From assembly GCA_015680685.1 (NCBI GenBank), contig MNCI01013693.1, positions 5,847 through 41,186 of the forward strand: a stretch of 35,340 nucleotides of DNA. The letters are read 5' to 3'. Position 1 is the first letter of the stretch, and each line of letters begins with the position of its first letter. The translations under genes were made by a program, and so were the position numbers. This DNA is from Gnetum montanum (lineage: Eukaryota > Streptophyta > Gnetopsida > Gnetales > Gnetaceae). The notes beneath the pieces were generated by a model. That model saw only the letters and a program-made list of their open reading frames with translations. It searched no databases and was not told where the DNA came from. Positions 1 to 11,043 of the stretch are shown here, piece by piece.

Positions 1-1125
1 CTTTAAGATAAGTCATCTATAGTTTACACATAATGCAATCGTTTTATTTTTCACAACTGCATGTTGCAACAGCACACACACATACTCACATTAACTAATA
101 AGTCTATTACTGAGTCTATTTGGAGGTATCTGGGCCTTGGTGTTGCTAGAGACCAGCAAGTACCTAAATCTTGTTTGAGGACACTCGTTGGCAGTGGCAT
201 CCCAAATGGTTACCAACACTACCATACTGCATATGAGAAGCTACCTCGCAACTACTTGCATCATCACAATTTTCATTAGAGTTATAGAGGAAGCTTTAGA
301 AGATTCCTTACAATTTCTGTTACAATTCCTGGTGTCTCTGCCATTCCAAAATAGACCAAGCATGCCTCCATTCATGGTGAAGATGGATAGGAAAAGGTGC
401 AAATTTCTTGCAACTTTTGTTTCTTTTGTGTGTCATTTGCAAATTAGCCATAAATGGATCACATTGTTTTAAATTATGCAGGGAAATGGAAATTGCAAGT
501 CATGTTTCATTATTGTGGTAGGTAACATTTGCATCTATGTGGAAGGTAGGACAAATAGGAAAACTTGTAAAGGAAAGGTGGCAAGGATGACCACCGTAAA
601 TATGTAGTAATGGTTACAAACCAAGAAACTCCTTAGAAGCTAAATAATTGATAGTTTTCGGTAAGGAGATGGTACCATATCTAGTATTTGAGAATACCAA
701 CTTTCAATCACTTCACATCCTAACTCCTTTTCTTGTTTTTTATTTTTGTTTTATTTTTTATTGACAAGGGATAATTATAGGTTGCATAAGTGATAATCTC
801 TTTAGCTTGTTAGGTAAAGGTTTGTACATAAAGTCATACTTAAGTTATCATTAAACTCCTTTGTAAGTTCTTTAAATTCTCTAAATTATCATGTTTCATG
901 CCTAACTATGATTGTTAAACAAAGAATGATTGTAGATATACTTTATGATGTATGGCCAACATGATACTTATTGAGGAATAGAGACATTTCTAAATTGTGA
1001 CTCAAACTTGCAACCAATTTCATTACAAGATAATGAGCTAAAACCATAGGATTTTTAATTATGAATGGACTAAAACTTATTTAATCAATGCCCCATGCTC
1101 ACATGGGAGTGTTCGAATCAATAGT
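1..1125. other. Unassigned flank of element 1
   Basis: No domain or repeat was recognised here. Two short overlapping plus-strand open frames occur at 61-279 and 188-472, but neither has recognisable motifs or family similarity. The segment ends just before the TG that starts the left LTR of element 1. It shows no clear similarity to the truncated LTR that abuts the other end of element 1 at 23778. Confidence 0.5.
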
Positions 1126-2415
1126 TGCTTGAGGATTTTGAAATCCATTAGAGCTTGCATGTTGTGTTCCACATCCACTCCATGATCTAGATTTTCTCTC
1201 TTCATCAACTTTGCACTGGTTTCTAACAAGATCAACAAGTATCATCACATATGAGTGCTCCACATTATTTTTAATGATATCACATGGGAGTTACTATGCC
1301 CAATGTAGGTACCAATTTTTGACCCAAAGGGGATTACAAGGTTGCAAGGGCTCTTGGTTATGGAAAATGCCAGGTGTTATGGAAAAATACACAAAAGTTG
1401 GAAACTGAAATAGGATGTCTACATTTGGATTATATAGGTATGGGATTGCTATTTTTAGGGCCTTCACACCACTATCATGATTGTTGATAAATTGGTGTCA
1501 ATTTGCAAATGTCAATGGTCATTCAATCTCAGCATAGTTTCCATTTATAGTAATTCTGGAATACACTGTAACCACCAAAAGCCATCCATTTACTATAAAT
1601 ACTAAATAAACTTTTATGACTACGCTAAACATCCCAACTATGATAAAGTTGTTAAAACATGTAGTCAATTCTGATGTTCGAAAAATGCTACATATTTTAT
1701 TGTTCTAATGTTGGGAAATGCTGCATCTTCCAACTTCGGGAAATTCAGTCTGTTCCGTTGCTAGGAAATGTTGGTAGTTCAATCACTGGGAAATGCTAGT
1801 TATTTCAATGTTGGGAAATGTTGGTTATTCCAATGTTGGGAAATGATGGTTATTATAATGCTGGGAAATGCTGATTATTTTATTATTGGAAAATGTTGCC
1901 TGGTTCGTCGATCATGCTGCAAATGCTAAAAACTTGGGCCGACTACTTTGGCTATTTTTGGAAAAATGGAAAATGCCACCAATTCCAAAATGCAATATAT
2001 TGCCAATTTTGGAATGGGAAAAGCCCAACAATTCCAACACTACATCTTCATTAGGTTTTGGTACTAGATTTTTTGTGGTGACTACCCTAGGTTGCAAATG
2101 GAAAATCCCATCTATTCCATCTACACCTGGGGGGAATGCTTCTAGCATAGTTGAGGATATATTAGGAAAACCCATGAAAATACTAATTTTGGCCATTACT
2201 GAGGCATTTATAGCCTTCCCAAGCCCAAATATATACATGAGGTAACATTTTTCACTTGGGAAATGAGGCAATAGTGACTTTTAAGGCATTTTTAGCTCCA
2301 AAATCCAAAGTGTGTAAGATTGTAGCTCATGGACTAGAAATCTTACATTTACAATAAAAATTTGCCTCAAGTTTGGAAATGAAGGTTACAAACATGAATT
2401 TTTGGTAATTTTTCA
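1126..2415 (-). repeat. 3' LTR of element 1
   Basis: It aligns by eye with 22850-23777 through long shared stretches, for example around the CACATCCACTCCATGATC block (1170-1187 and 22895-22912) and around TTTATAGTAATTCTG. It is about 360 bp longer than its partner because of a 25-bp minisatellite and a segment at about 1912-2160 that the right copy lacks. On the minus strand it starts TGAAAAAT and ends TCAAGCA. Confidence 0.85.
1713..1912. repeat. 25-bp minisatellite inside the left LTR
   Basis: GGGAAATG or a close variant recurs at 1713, 1738, 1763, 1788, 1813, 1838, 1863 and 1888, an exact 25-bp period over eight units. The spacer usually carries a TATTCCAATG-like segment. Looser variants continue to about 2050. 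The matching place in the right LTR has only two units (23463 and 23488). Confidence 0.9.
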
Positions 2416-2428
2416 TTTATCCCTCTTT
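2416..2428 (-). other. Polypurine tract of element 1
   Basis: On the minus strand, AAAGAGGGATAAA lies directly upstream of the TG that opens the 3' LTR. In LTR retrotransposons this is where plus-strand DNA synthesis is primed. Its position supports both the LTR boundary and the minus orientation. Confidence 0.6.
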
Positions 2429-3370
2429 GTTGATGTTTAGAGGATTAACCTGAGAGACATTGACAAAGAATGCAAAACACCACCATAGGTCCATTGCTAA
2501 TGTTCTCTCTCCTTGTTTAATTTAGTGACATTGAATCTTACTATAGAGTGCTTATGATGATGGGATAAGGTTATGATGATGTAATAGAGGATATAGGTAG
2601 TATTTGACTATAATGAGATGGTTATGAGGGTTAACAATGAATTCTAAATGTTAACATCATGGTTATAGTAATGGAAATGACATTTTGAGTGGTCAATAAG
2701 GTCTTTGCACTTCATATTTTGGAAGTGTTGGTCACTTGGTAATGCATTTGAGGAACCAACACCTCACTCCAAGGTTTCTTTAGCCATTGGGATCCTCCTT
2801 TTGCATGTTTGGAGCCATTGGTTTGTGCTTTTAGGCTTCATTGGTCATTTAGCTTCTTGCTAATTCACCTTAAAAGTTAATTTTTTTTATTAAGGTGAAA
2901 CCATAATTTGTGTTTCCTACTGAATGAGATGTGTTACATTAAATAAACTTGTAGGTGGAGCATGATGAAAGGATGTCATATGGCCATAAAGCATGAATGT
3001 CAAACATTGTTCATCACTATTATGCAGGGTAAGGAAGGCTATAATCAAGTTATGGGGTTGAGTTCAATGAGTGGGAATGATGTGAAATAAGCACTCTTGG
3101 TATGGTAGGATAAGATCATCAAATCTTGCACATTGAGATCACATGATGACTTGTTACCATAATGAGTTGTACTTTCATGATAACTTTAGGCTTCATCCTA
3201 CAAGCATAAATCCAAAAGAATAAGAAAACCACACAAAGAAGTCATGTTGTTATAATACAGTGCATAAGGCCATATAAGAAAATCATCAAATCCAGCTATC
3301 TAAGGTCACCAGTATACCAAATTTTTATAGTTCATCTATTGAGGTAAATGTGGTCATGCAAGCTCGCTTG
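2429..3370. other. Non-coding spacer between integrase and 3' LTR of element 1
   Basis: No reading frame with recognisable protein similarity was found. It fits the 3' untranslated region of a Ty3/gypsy element on the minus strand. Confidence 0.4.
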
Positions 3371-3374
3371 TTGT

Positions 3375-4445
3375 TGGCTATGATGGTTGTTGATGTTGAC
3401 TGCATGTAGTAAGACTTCAAATAGGAATGATTGACTGAATTATCCAACTCATTCCCATCCATGTTGGATATCCTAAATGCTCCATTTCCATAGGTCTTAG
3501 TGATCTAGAAAGGCCCTTCCTAGTTGGCTAAGAATTTGTCTGCATGCTTGTAGATATCTTTGAGGACTAGGTCTCCCTTCTTAATTATGCATTTTTGTAG
3601 GTTATGGTGGTGTTTTTGTTTCTACCTCTCTTGGTACCACTTGACATGAGCAAGCATTCATACCCTTTGCTCCTTCACTAATTCTAGGTCTATGGTACAT
3701 ATCTCCTTTATTTGTTCATCATTAATAAAGTTCAATAAGGCTACTCGAAGTGATGACATCTATAATTCAAGAGGAAAAATAGCTTTAGAACCATAAACTA
3801 GGCTATATGGGGTCACACTAGTTGTAATTCAATAGGTTGTTTGATAAGCCCAAAGGGCATGGACAAGCTGCTCATGCCACTTGTGTTTATTGTTGTTCAA
3901 CATCTTTTCAAGTTGATGATGGCCTTATTCTTACTTTAGCTTGTCCATTAGCTTGAGGATAATATGATGATGTGAAGAAGTACTTAATGCCTAGGTTATG
4001 ACAAAAGTATTTCATTTCTTAGCTACTAAACTAAGGTCCATTATCTATGACTATGGTCATAGGTAAGCCAAAACAAGCTGCTATGTTATCAAGAATGAAT
4101 TTACAGACTTGTTGAGATGTTATTTTCCTCAAGGCAATAACTTCAATCCACTTTGTGAAGTATTCGATTGTAGTGATGATGAAACTATTCCCTATGAAAT
4201 ACTTTGGCATTATAGGTTTAATGATATCCAATCCCCACCATTGAAATAACCAAGTTATTTGAGTAGTGCGTAACTCAATTGGTGGTACATGTATGAGGTT
4301 GTTATGCCATTGGCACATGTCACAAGTTTTAACCTTCTACAAGCAATCATTTTCCATATAGGTCCACTAATAGCCTAGCCTTCTAATTTTAGTAGCCATG
4401 GATCTAGGTCCTATATGTCCTCCACATACACCCTCATGAACTTAC
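3375..4445 (-). pseudogene. Integrase of element 1 (decayed)
   Basis: Integrase inserts the cDNA copy into host DNA. On the minus strand, an N-terminal zinc-binding region reads VHEGVCGGH then CDMCQ. It is followed by a core with WGLDII (first Asp), YFTKWIEV, FGLPMTIVIDNGP (second Asp) and YYPQANGQAK, where the catalytic Glu normally in NGQAE is replaced by Lys. The C-terminal part includes TTSVTPYSLVYG, KKGDLVLK and a GNGAFRISNMDG segment ending near LKSYY, typical of plant gypsy integrases. The longest open piece is 4031-4318. In-frame stops and frame changes occur on both sides, so it is inactive. It follows RNase H directly, as in Ty3/gypsy polyproteins. Confidence 0.9.
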
Positions 4446-4449
4446 TTTA

Positions 4450-5095
4450 GGCCTATTTGGGCTTTGGCTTTGCCTAAGCACACTAACAATACACCATCGT
4501 AGGACCATCAACATAATGTATTATCACCTACAATGATATACTATTTTGATAATTTACATACAATGTCCTTTTGGGAAATAGTCAGGCCTTACAAAGATTC
4601 ACCATGCATAAGATAAAACTTGATATCATCATACCACTCCTTTACAGGAGTAGTATGCACTATGGCTACAAAGTTATTCTTAGTGTTTTTTGTGATGGGA
4701 ATGGCATAGTTCACAATCAACATGGGTAACTTGCTAAACACATCTAATGTCACATTGAGAGCTCACAATGACATCAACTGGTGTGTTCTCGATTTGAGGT
4801 ACATGTTGGATATCAATGTATATAAATTTTTCTATGAGTTTCTTTCCTAGGTCACAGTAAGGTTGCAAATGTTTGGCTTTACATGCATAAACCTCTATTG
4901 GTTTACCACAAGTTGTAAATCACCTTTGATCATTAAGTGCTTTATTCCTAAGTCATAAGCTACCATCATTCATTTGATCAAACCCTCATACTCCACTATG
5001 TTGTTGGTTCATGGAAACTCAAATCAGTAAGCGAAGGGTTGGATTTCACCAGACGAGAATGTTATGATGGCAGTAGCACTAGCCCCATGTGTAGG
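4450..5095 (-). pseudogene. RNase H domain and connector of element 1 (decayed)
   Basis: The minus-strand frame reads GASATAIITFSSGEIQPFAY, then EFP, a stop, TNNIVEYEGLI, and further on DLGIKHLMIKGDLQLVVNQ. This matches the plant gypsy RNase H pattern (GAGAGVVL, TNNxAEYEAL, GDSQLVVNQ). A connector with EWYDDIKFYL and WSYDGVLLVCL leads to the integrase zinc region. Several stops interrupt it (after FAY, EFP, LIK and VVNQ). The first catalytic segment (the usual VDG before GAS) is missing at the junction with RT. RNase H degrades RNA in RNA-DNA hybrids during reverse transcription; this copy cannot. Confidence 0.85.
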
Positions 5096-5945
5096 TTGCT
5101 CTTATGTTCTTAAGGCCAAAAGACATCATAGTATAATAGAAGGTACTCTAATGATTTATGAAGGTCATACTAAGTTGATTCCCTAGGTTAATTCTAATCT
5201 AGTTGTATCCTAAGAACCCATTTGTAAAGGATAATAAGGCATGCCTAGTTGTGGTATCAATAAGTTAGTCTATATTAGGCAAAGAAAACTCATCCTTGAT
5301 TGTTGCCTTATTTAGATCTTAGAAATCTATGCAAATACGAATACTCCCATTTTTCTTAAGAACTACCATTATGTTAGATACCCACTCTGCATAATCAAAA
5401 ACTCTAATGAAACTAGCTTGGTATAGTTTTTTGATTTCATCACAAAGTACTAGGGCCAAATTAAGTCAAATCTTTCAAACTTTCTGCTTAACTTGTCTAA
5501 TGCTAGGATCAAGTATGATGTTATGTTGGACTAAACATGAATCTAGACCTAACATATCTTCATATGACTAGGCAAAGGTCTTAATGTTGTCTTGTATGAC
5601 CTTGGTGATGTCTTGAGCCTATTGAGGTTCTAGTGAGGAACTTAGTTTTAGGGTTTCTCCTCACCACTCTGTGTTGTGAAAAGAACCTCAACTAAAGAGT
5701 CTTCAGTAATGTTGCCAGCCTCAAGCTCAAGGGTTTTGACTAGGTTTTCAATCTACTCTAGAGGTTTCTCCATTGAGGTTATGTGGTCAACAAGACTCTT
5801 AGGCTTAAGATCTAGGCAATTAGGATCAATGCATCATTCAACATCACTATGGGATTCACTTAGACTCAAAGACAAGGTGATTTTCTTCCAAGTGTCCATA
5901 CTTCAATCTTGCACATCAATCCTAAGCACATTAAGTGGCACCTAG
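5095..5945 (-). pseudogene. Reverse transcriptase N-terminal half of element 1 (truncated, decayed)
   Basis: On the minus strand, SYEDMLGLD lies near 5570 and VKQKVWKI further on. These are followed by KKLYQASFIRVFDYAEWVSN, VVLKKNGSIRICIDF, a stop, DLNKATIKDEFSLP, LLSFTNGFLGYN and MMSFGLKNIRATYT, the standard order of the fingers and palm of plant Ty3/gypsy RT. The frame then jumps directly to RNase H, so the YVDD catalytic segment, thumb and connection are deleted. Upstream to 5945 is an open, weakly conserved stretch. The protease that should lie next to it is about 12 kb away, beyond foreign DNA. Confidence 0.9.
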
Positions 5946-5949
5946 GTAA

Positions 5950-7340
5950 AAATAAGTAAATAATGTCAAGAATGATATAAAATATTTTAGTAAATATGCA
6001 AACACATGCTATCCCAATGTCACACAAAATGAAAATAAGGTTAACTATGGCTATGGGATGTAGCTGAAGACACACAAGATGGAACAAAGGCCAAATAAAG
6101 ATCAAAACAAGTTGAAACATCATAAAAACACAAGAAATAATGTCAAACATGATTCATTTAGTCTAGGTTTGCTAGTTTAGGGCCTTGGCAAGCCATGTTG
6201 CTAGTTTAAGGTCTTAGAAGGTCATAGTTACATGGTGTCAAATGATGGTCAGAGATGGTCAAACACCAGTACTTAACACTGCTCAAAGGCTAAACAAGGA
6301 TCAACAAAGGCATAATAGAGAAAACAAGGATAAATGTGATGAAGCTAACATGATGTAGAGGCTAGATGAGGTCAACTAATAATAATAATGGTCAATAATG
6401 CACAACAAGGTCAAAACAAGTCAAAACATCATGAAACACGGTCAAATCCATCTAAATAGAATACAAGTGATAAAACTAGGATAATACTAGTCAAACAACG
6501 TAGATTTTACCAGTTTTAGGCCTTAGCAGGCCATGGTATGAGGTTGTAGGGTTTCCAAAGGAATTTGGGCACATGAGGGGATCATTCTAGGGTTTTTTAA
6601 AGGTAAAATTAGCACTTTTCTTTATGACTATGCTAGGCTCTACTAGTGACTATGCTGGTCCAACGTAGTCATGCATTCTCTAGCATAGTCAACATTTAGG
6701 GGTAATTTTCCAAGCTCAATATGGTCACTTTTGGGCTTCTAATGATCCAATCAACTAGTGCAAGGGGTTATTACTATAGATTACCAAGGTTTGACACTTT
6801 TTCCAACTCCTAGAAGGTTGAAAAACATGTTTCTATTGGTGACTATGCTAGGCCAACGAATTCATGGTAGGCCCTAATAGAGTCACATGAAATAATTGCA
6901 TTTCTAGGGTTTCAAGGTTGGGATTAGGGATATGTTAGCTTCCTAGCTTAGCGTAGGATCATTGGAGGATTGAATTGGTTGTTTGGAAGTCAGATTTGGA
7001 CAACGAAAGTGGGTTTTATGGCATTTCCTATTTGAATACATTGGGCCAGAGTAGTCATGCATGGTGCTAATGTAGTCATTGGAAATTGAGTGTTTTAAGG
7101 GTTGAAACAAAGTGGAGTTGTAGTTGGATGAGGTGGGGCAAAGAATTGGGCTTCTTAGGTTAATTTTAGACTATTCTAGAGTGGTTTAGCACTGGTTCTT
7201 ATTTCCACAAAATCCCCTTTCACTGTGACTACATTGGGCCATGCATAGAGGGGTATGTGTAGTTTTTGTAATTTGTGTTTTCAATTTTAGTGTCATGTTT
7301 CTTATGTTATGAAGTTATAATAATCTTAATTATTTCACTT
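5950..7340. other. Non-coding left part of the block inserted between protease and RT
   Basis: No coding similarity was found. It contains a duplicated segment (6095-6190 and 6405-6535), dispersed GCCAGTTTTAGGCC-type motifs at 6171, 6200 and 6510, and many short GACTATGCTAGG and TAGTCATGCATG words between about 6620 and 7080. It may be the 5' flank of the spliced gene that begins at 7381. Confidence 0.4.
6095..6535. repeat. Diverged direct duplication, about 310-bp spacing
   Basis: The stretch starting GATCAAAACAAGTTGAAACA at 6095 recurs as GGTCAAAACAAGTCAAAACA near 6405. Both copies continue through CATCATRAAACAC and end in a GCCAGTTTTAGGCC-like motif (6171 and 6510). Confidence 0.6.
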
Positions 7341-7342
7341 GC

Positions 7343-7353
7343 CTATATATATA
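7343..7353 (+). promoter_or_regulatory. TATA-like element upstream of the spliced gene
   Basis: CTATATATATA lies 28-38 bp before the ATG at 7381. A start site 25-30 bp downstream would leave almost no 5' leader, so either the true start codon is further in or this is chance AT-rich sequence. Confidence 0.3.
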
Positions 7354-7380
7354 GGGTAAATAATCAAGGATTGATTAGGG

Positions 7381-10300
7381 ATGGTAACCTTTTACCCTTG
7401 GTCCAAAAAACAAGTAGGGATGTTCACCAAAAGCTTAATCATAAGGCTTGAGGTGATGGACTAGTTGAAAGATGAGTTTGATAATTACATCAAACATCAT
7501 CCCAAGACCTAAAAGAGGTGTCTAGAAATTGGGACAATTCATAGTGGGTGGGAAAACTTATTTCAAGATGCTAAGCTAAACCCATCTCCTAGAGCCCCAA
7601 GGATTCCTTTATCTTATAAACAAAGTAAGTAATGTTTTGTTGATTTTATTTATCTTTGGTTATTGAGTTACTTAGGATTTGGTTGTTTTAAATTGCTATA
7701 CTAGTTTCAGTTTAACTTGGTTATATTTGTTATTTTTTGTTTCATATGATGCACCTATGTCAAGACTAATAGGCCATTTTTGTTATAATGTAGGATCTAT
7801 GCCATTAGCTAAAGTGATTGTAATCACTTCAAGATGAACTGAGGAGGCATTAACCCTTTAGTTCAATGAGGTCAAACCTACCTAGTATTGGTTGATTGAT
7901 CATGCCTCTAAGCCTACTTGACATCTTCATCGTCCCAAGCCTTATCATTTCCACTATGGAAATGATTAACATCATTGATCCCTTTAGCAAAGGAGTCAAG
8001 AGGCTCATCATCCATGTTCATGGTGTGACTGTGACCCTGCATGTTAATGAGTCTACCTTCTATAACCTCTTTGGTATTTCCAATGAGGGCATGGTGATTA
8101 CAATTAAAGCATGGAAGGAGGTGGATTGCCAGGAGGAAGTTGAGGATTGGTTGAATACTCATCATGGAAACAAGGTATTCTCTGTAATCTAGTTCCAAAT
8201 TCTAAAGGCTAAAGGGATGTATCTATTATTTTAATCCCATGTGTTTTTGAAGTTTCTTTCATAGGAAAAGATACTAGGTGTTGAGCAGGTGTGGACCATG
8301 AAGAAGGTCCTAATGGAGGTCTTCCAATTCAACTAGGCCACTTATTTGATGTCTATGCTATAGCATGAAATCCTAAAGCTTCAAGAGAATCTCAAAATGA
8401 AGTGCCATATATACTTCACAGTTTTATCTATGGAGGCTTGCGGAGATCCTTGTAGTGAACAAGGATAGGTGATGGATAACCTAGGATCCATCCAAAATCA
8501 CTGAGCCTTGGATTAAGAAGCCTTGTTTAGACCATGCATACCTAGGATCCACCAAAAAGTGTGGGTGAATCACTATCCATCACCACCAAAGCCTTTAGTG
8601 GGAAACATTGTGTATCCCCTAATAGCATGGGGAGGAAGCCCCATGCTGTACAAGGTGATGTGAAAAAGGTTAAAAAGTTACTTTCCAAAGCTGAGGGTTC
8701 AACTAGAGCAAAGCTTAAGAGGCCTTTGGTGGCAATGCCAGCTATAGCAGATCCCATGAAGAAAAAACTAATCATCAAGCTTAACTAGGTACATGATGAA
8801 GTTAAAGGTATGTTCTATTTGTTTTATTATTTTTATTTTAAAGTTAGATTTTTTATTATGGTTTTGGTAATGTAGGAAAAATGTGCTAACTCATTCTATG
8901 TTTTACGATTGTTCCCTGTGTAGATAAGTTACAAGAACATGAGGCCATCACAATAGCTACTATTGTTGAGGTGGAATGGAGGTGTCAAGAGGAGGCTACT
9001 ACAATAGTAGCATCAGTTGAAAAGGAATGAAGGTGTGAAGAGGAGAAAGCAATACGACATTATGAGGATGAGGGTCTAGCTCATCTTCCATTACACTACT
9101 TTAATTCTTTTTTCAATGATGGACAACTAGATGAACCTCCTACCATTTCATCAAAAGGTCTACTAAGTACTTATGGTTTTTAGTTTTATGTGTTGTTATT
9201 ATTTTTGTCTTTGGTCTTCAATTTTTGATTACTTATTATGATTGTTGTAGCCTCAGAGCCTCAATTTGATGCTTCCACCTCCACCTTCCACATGCAACCA
9301 TGGGTGGAAACCCCCTGATAAAATTGAATTCATGTAGGGTGTAGTGGAAGATATGATTAACTGGTTGCAAAAAATGGCTTAGAAGTTGATAACAATTCTA
9401 ACTCATTTTTCCTTTATTGTTTACATGTTTTTATTTTTATTTGGTTTCTTATGATTATGTATTTTTTTGTTATTTTATATTTTTTAGTTGTTAACTAATT
9501 TTATGTGTCTAATTTTGTTGTTTCTTTGTCATTATTTACAATGCCTAAGTTGAGATGGAATTCAAATAGGGCCATAGAGATTGATGCATTGTCTTTTTTC
9601 CTTCTTGATGTGATGAATTTACCACCTACATTGTACAAGGGCACCACTGATTGTGCACTGTCATGTGCAAAATCCTTGTGGAAATGTAGACACTGTAATG
9701 AGTTCCTATAGGAACAAGTTGTGATGCTAAGGAGGAAGAACCAGCAGCTGAAAGAGGAGGTAATGAATCATGAGTTCGTGGAGGCCCAAGTGACCAACAA
9801 GGACTCCATGCATACCAAAGAGATAACTTGGGCACACTACTAGAATGTTATTCATGACAGTGTCACCCTTGCTAGAGAGGTAGTAGAATAGAAGCTACAA
9901 ATTGATCTTATAAACCATAAGATAGGTGAGTAGAAGGACTGTTATGCTTGGGTCATTGAGTGGGGTTGAGCACAAAAGCATCATAAGAGCCAATACAAGG
10001 TCAAGTGGGATGCCTACCTCAAGTGGCTATAAGATGAATCTACAAAATAATATTGATTGAAATATTTTATGAAGGGGATCAACCCAGAAGAGGTCTACAA
10101 GCTATTTTTAGATAGCATAGTTAAGGCTAACTCTCCCATTTTCTAGATGACTACTATCTTAGGGGAGGTATCCAATGTCACCTTCTCACATGAGTCCCCC
10201 ACATGGAGCAGTGTCAATGAGAGCAACACCCTTATGGGTGTTAATCTTGGGGACATAGACTAAGACAATATGACTAAAAACTAGCTCCTCCACCATCTAG

Positions 10301-10514
10301 AGGCTGGTATTTAGACTTTCCCTACAAACTTTGGTACTTTAGAACCATATCAAGTTTTTTTATTTAGTTTTTCTATGGTTTATTCTTTTTTCTAGGTTAT
10401 TTTTTTATTACTAAGTGGTCTTGTTTTGTCATGTTATAGGCATCTGGTGGTACCAATGATCCCAGTGATAAGGGACAAAATGACCCTCTGCCTCCTCCTC
10501 TAGATGCTTCCTAG
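7381..10514 (+). pseudogene. Decayed multi-exon protein gene of unknown family
   Basis: Proposed exons: 7381-7624, 7794-8174, 8265-8807, 8924-9157, 9251 to about 9390, about 9541-10353 and 10440-10514. Introns are short, with GT-AG ends; those at 8175, 8808, 9158 and 10354 join neighbouring exons in the same reading frame. The first intron (7625-7793) also has GT-AG ends; the fifth boundary is unclear. The product would be roughly 750-800 residues. Exon 2 holds HVHGVTVTLHVNESTFYNLF, which loosely recalls the N-terminal domain of plant transposon-associated proteins. Exon 3 ends in a Lys-rich tract, exon 4 is acidic, and exon 6 has a charged helical stretch (LRRKNQQLKEEV) suggesting a coiled coil. 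The tail is Pro-rich. At least three frameshifts and about 20 stops, mostly TAG or TAA where CAG or CAA is expected, make it a pseudogene. It is antisense to element 1. The family was not recognised. Confidence 0.65.
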
Positions 10515-11038
10515 CATCATCCATTGTCCATTTTTACTTGTTCCATTGATTACATTTGATGTTAACTTTGTTATGGCTAGTGTGAGCCAAATATTCATTT
10601 GTGGATGGTTTTATTATTTATTGTTTACTATTAGAACATTTTTCCATACCATGTGGCCATGATTATTACATTATAAACTTTTAAGTTTAATTTTCAATCT
10701 TGGTTATATTGTTCTAGCATTATGGTTTTATCATGTTTTTTACAATTTTATGGTTGTATGTTATAATTATGGTCTAAGGCTATGTTGGCTATTTTGGTTA
10801 TAGTGTGATAAAAGGTTGAAATGACTAGGAAATAAGGTTATAGGCTAAATCATAAAGAAGTTATAATGGTATTTTCCAGTTTAAGGTCATGGCGAGTCCC
10901 AACAAGAAAAGAGGAATTTTAATCTATTTCATGTTTTATGATTTTTCTGGAGTTTTTGATTTTAAAATGTTTATGGTTTTCATGTTAAAGGCTTCAACAA
11001 AAAGGGAAATGATTCAAGAGTAAATGGCAAATAATAGT
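10515..11038. other. 3' flank of the spliced gene up to element 2
   Basis: AT-rich and non-coding. A GCCAGTTTTAGGCC-like motif lies at about 10875-10900. It is followed by about 90 bp that resemble 17836-17930 on the other side of element 2, so two related repeat units flank the element 2 insertion site. Confidence 0.45.
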
Positions 11039-11043
11039 AAACT
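11039..11043. repeat. Target-site duplication of element 2, left copy
   Basis: AAACT immediately precedes the first TG of the left LTR and matches 17745-17749 exactly. Five base pairs is the usual size for LTR retrotransposons. Confidence 0.85.

Noticed and set aside
1868-2271. Overlapping frames on both strands in the left LTR
   Set aside because: They fall in the minisatellite-rich U3 region; the right LTR has similar short frames only because of shared sequence.
7914-8198. 94-codon minus-strand frame
   Set aside because: It is the antisense of exon 2 of the spliced gene, which has better splice and frame support.
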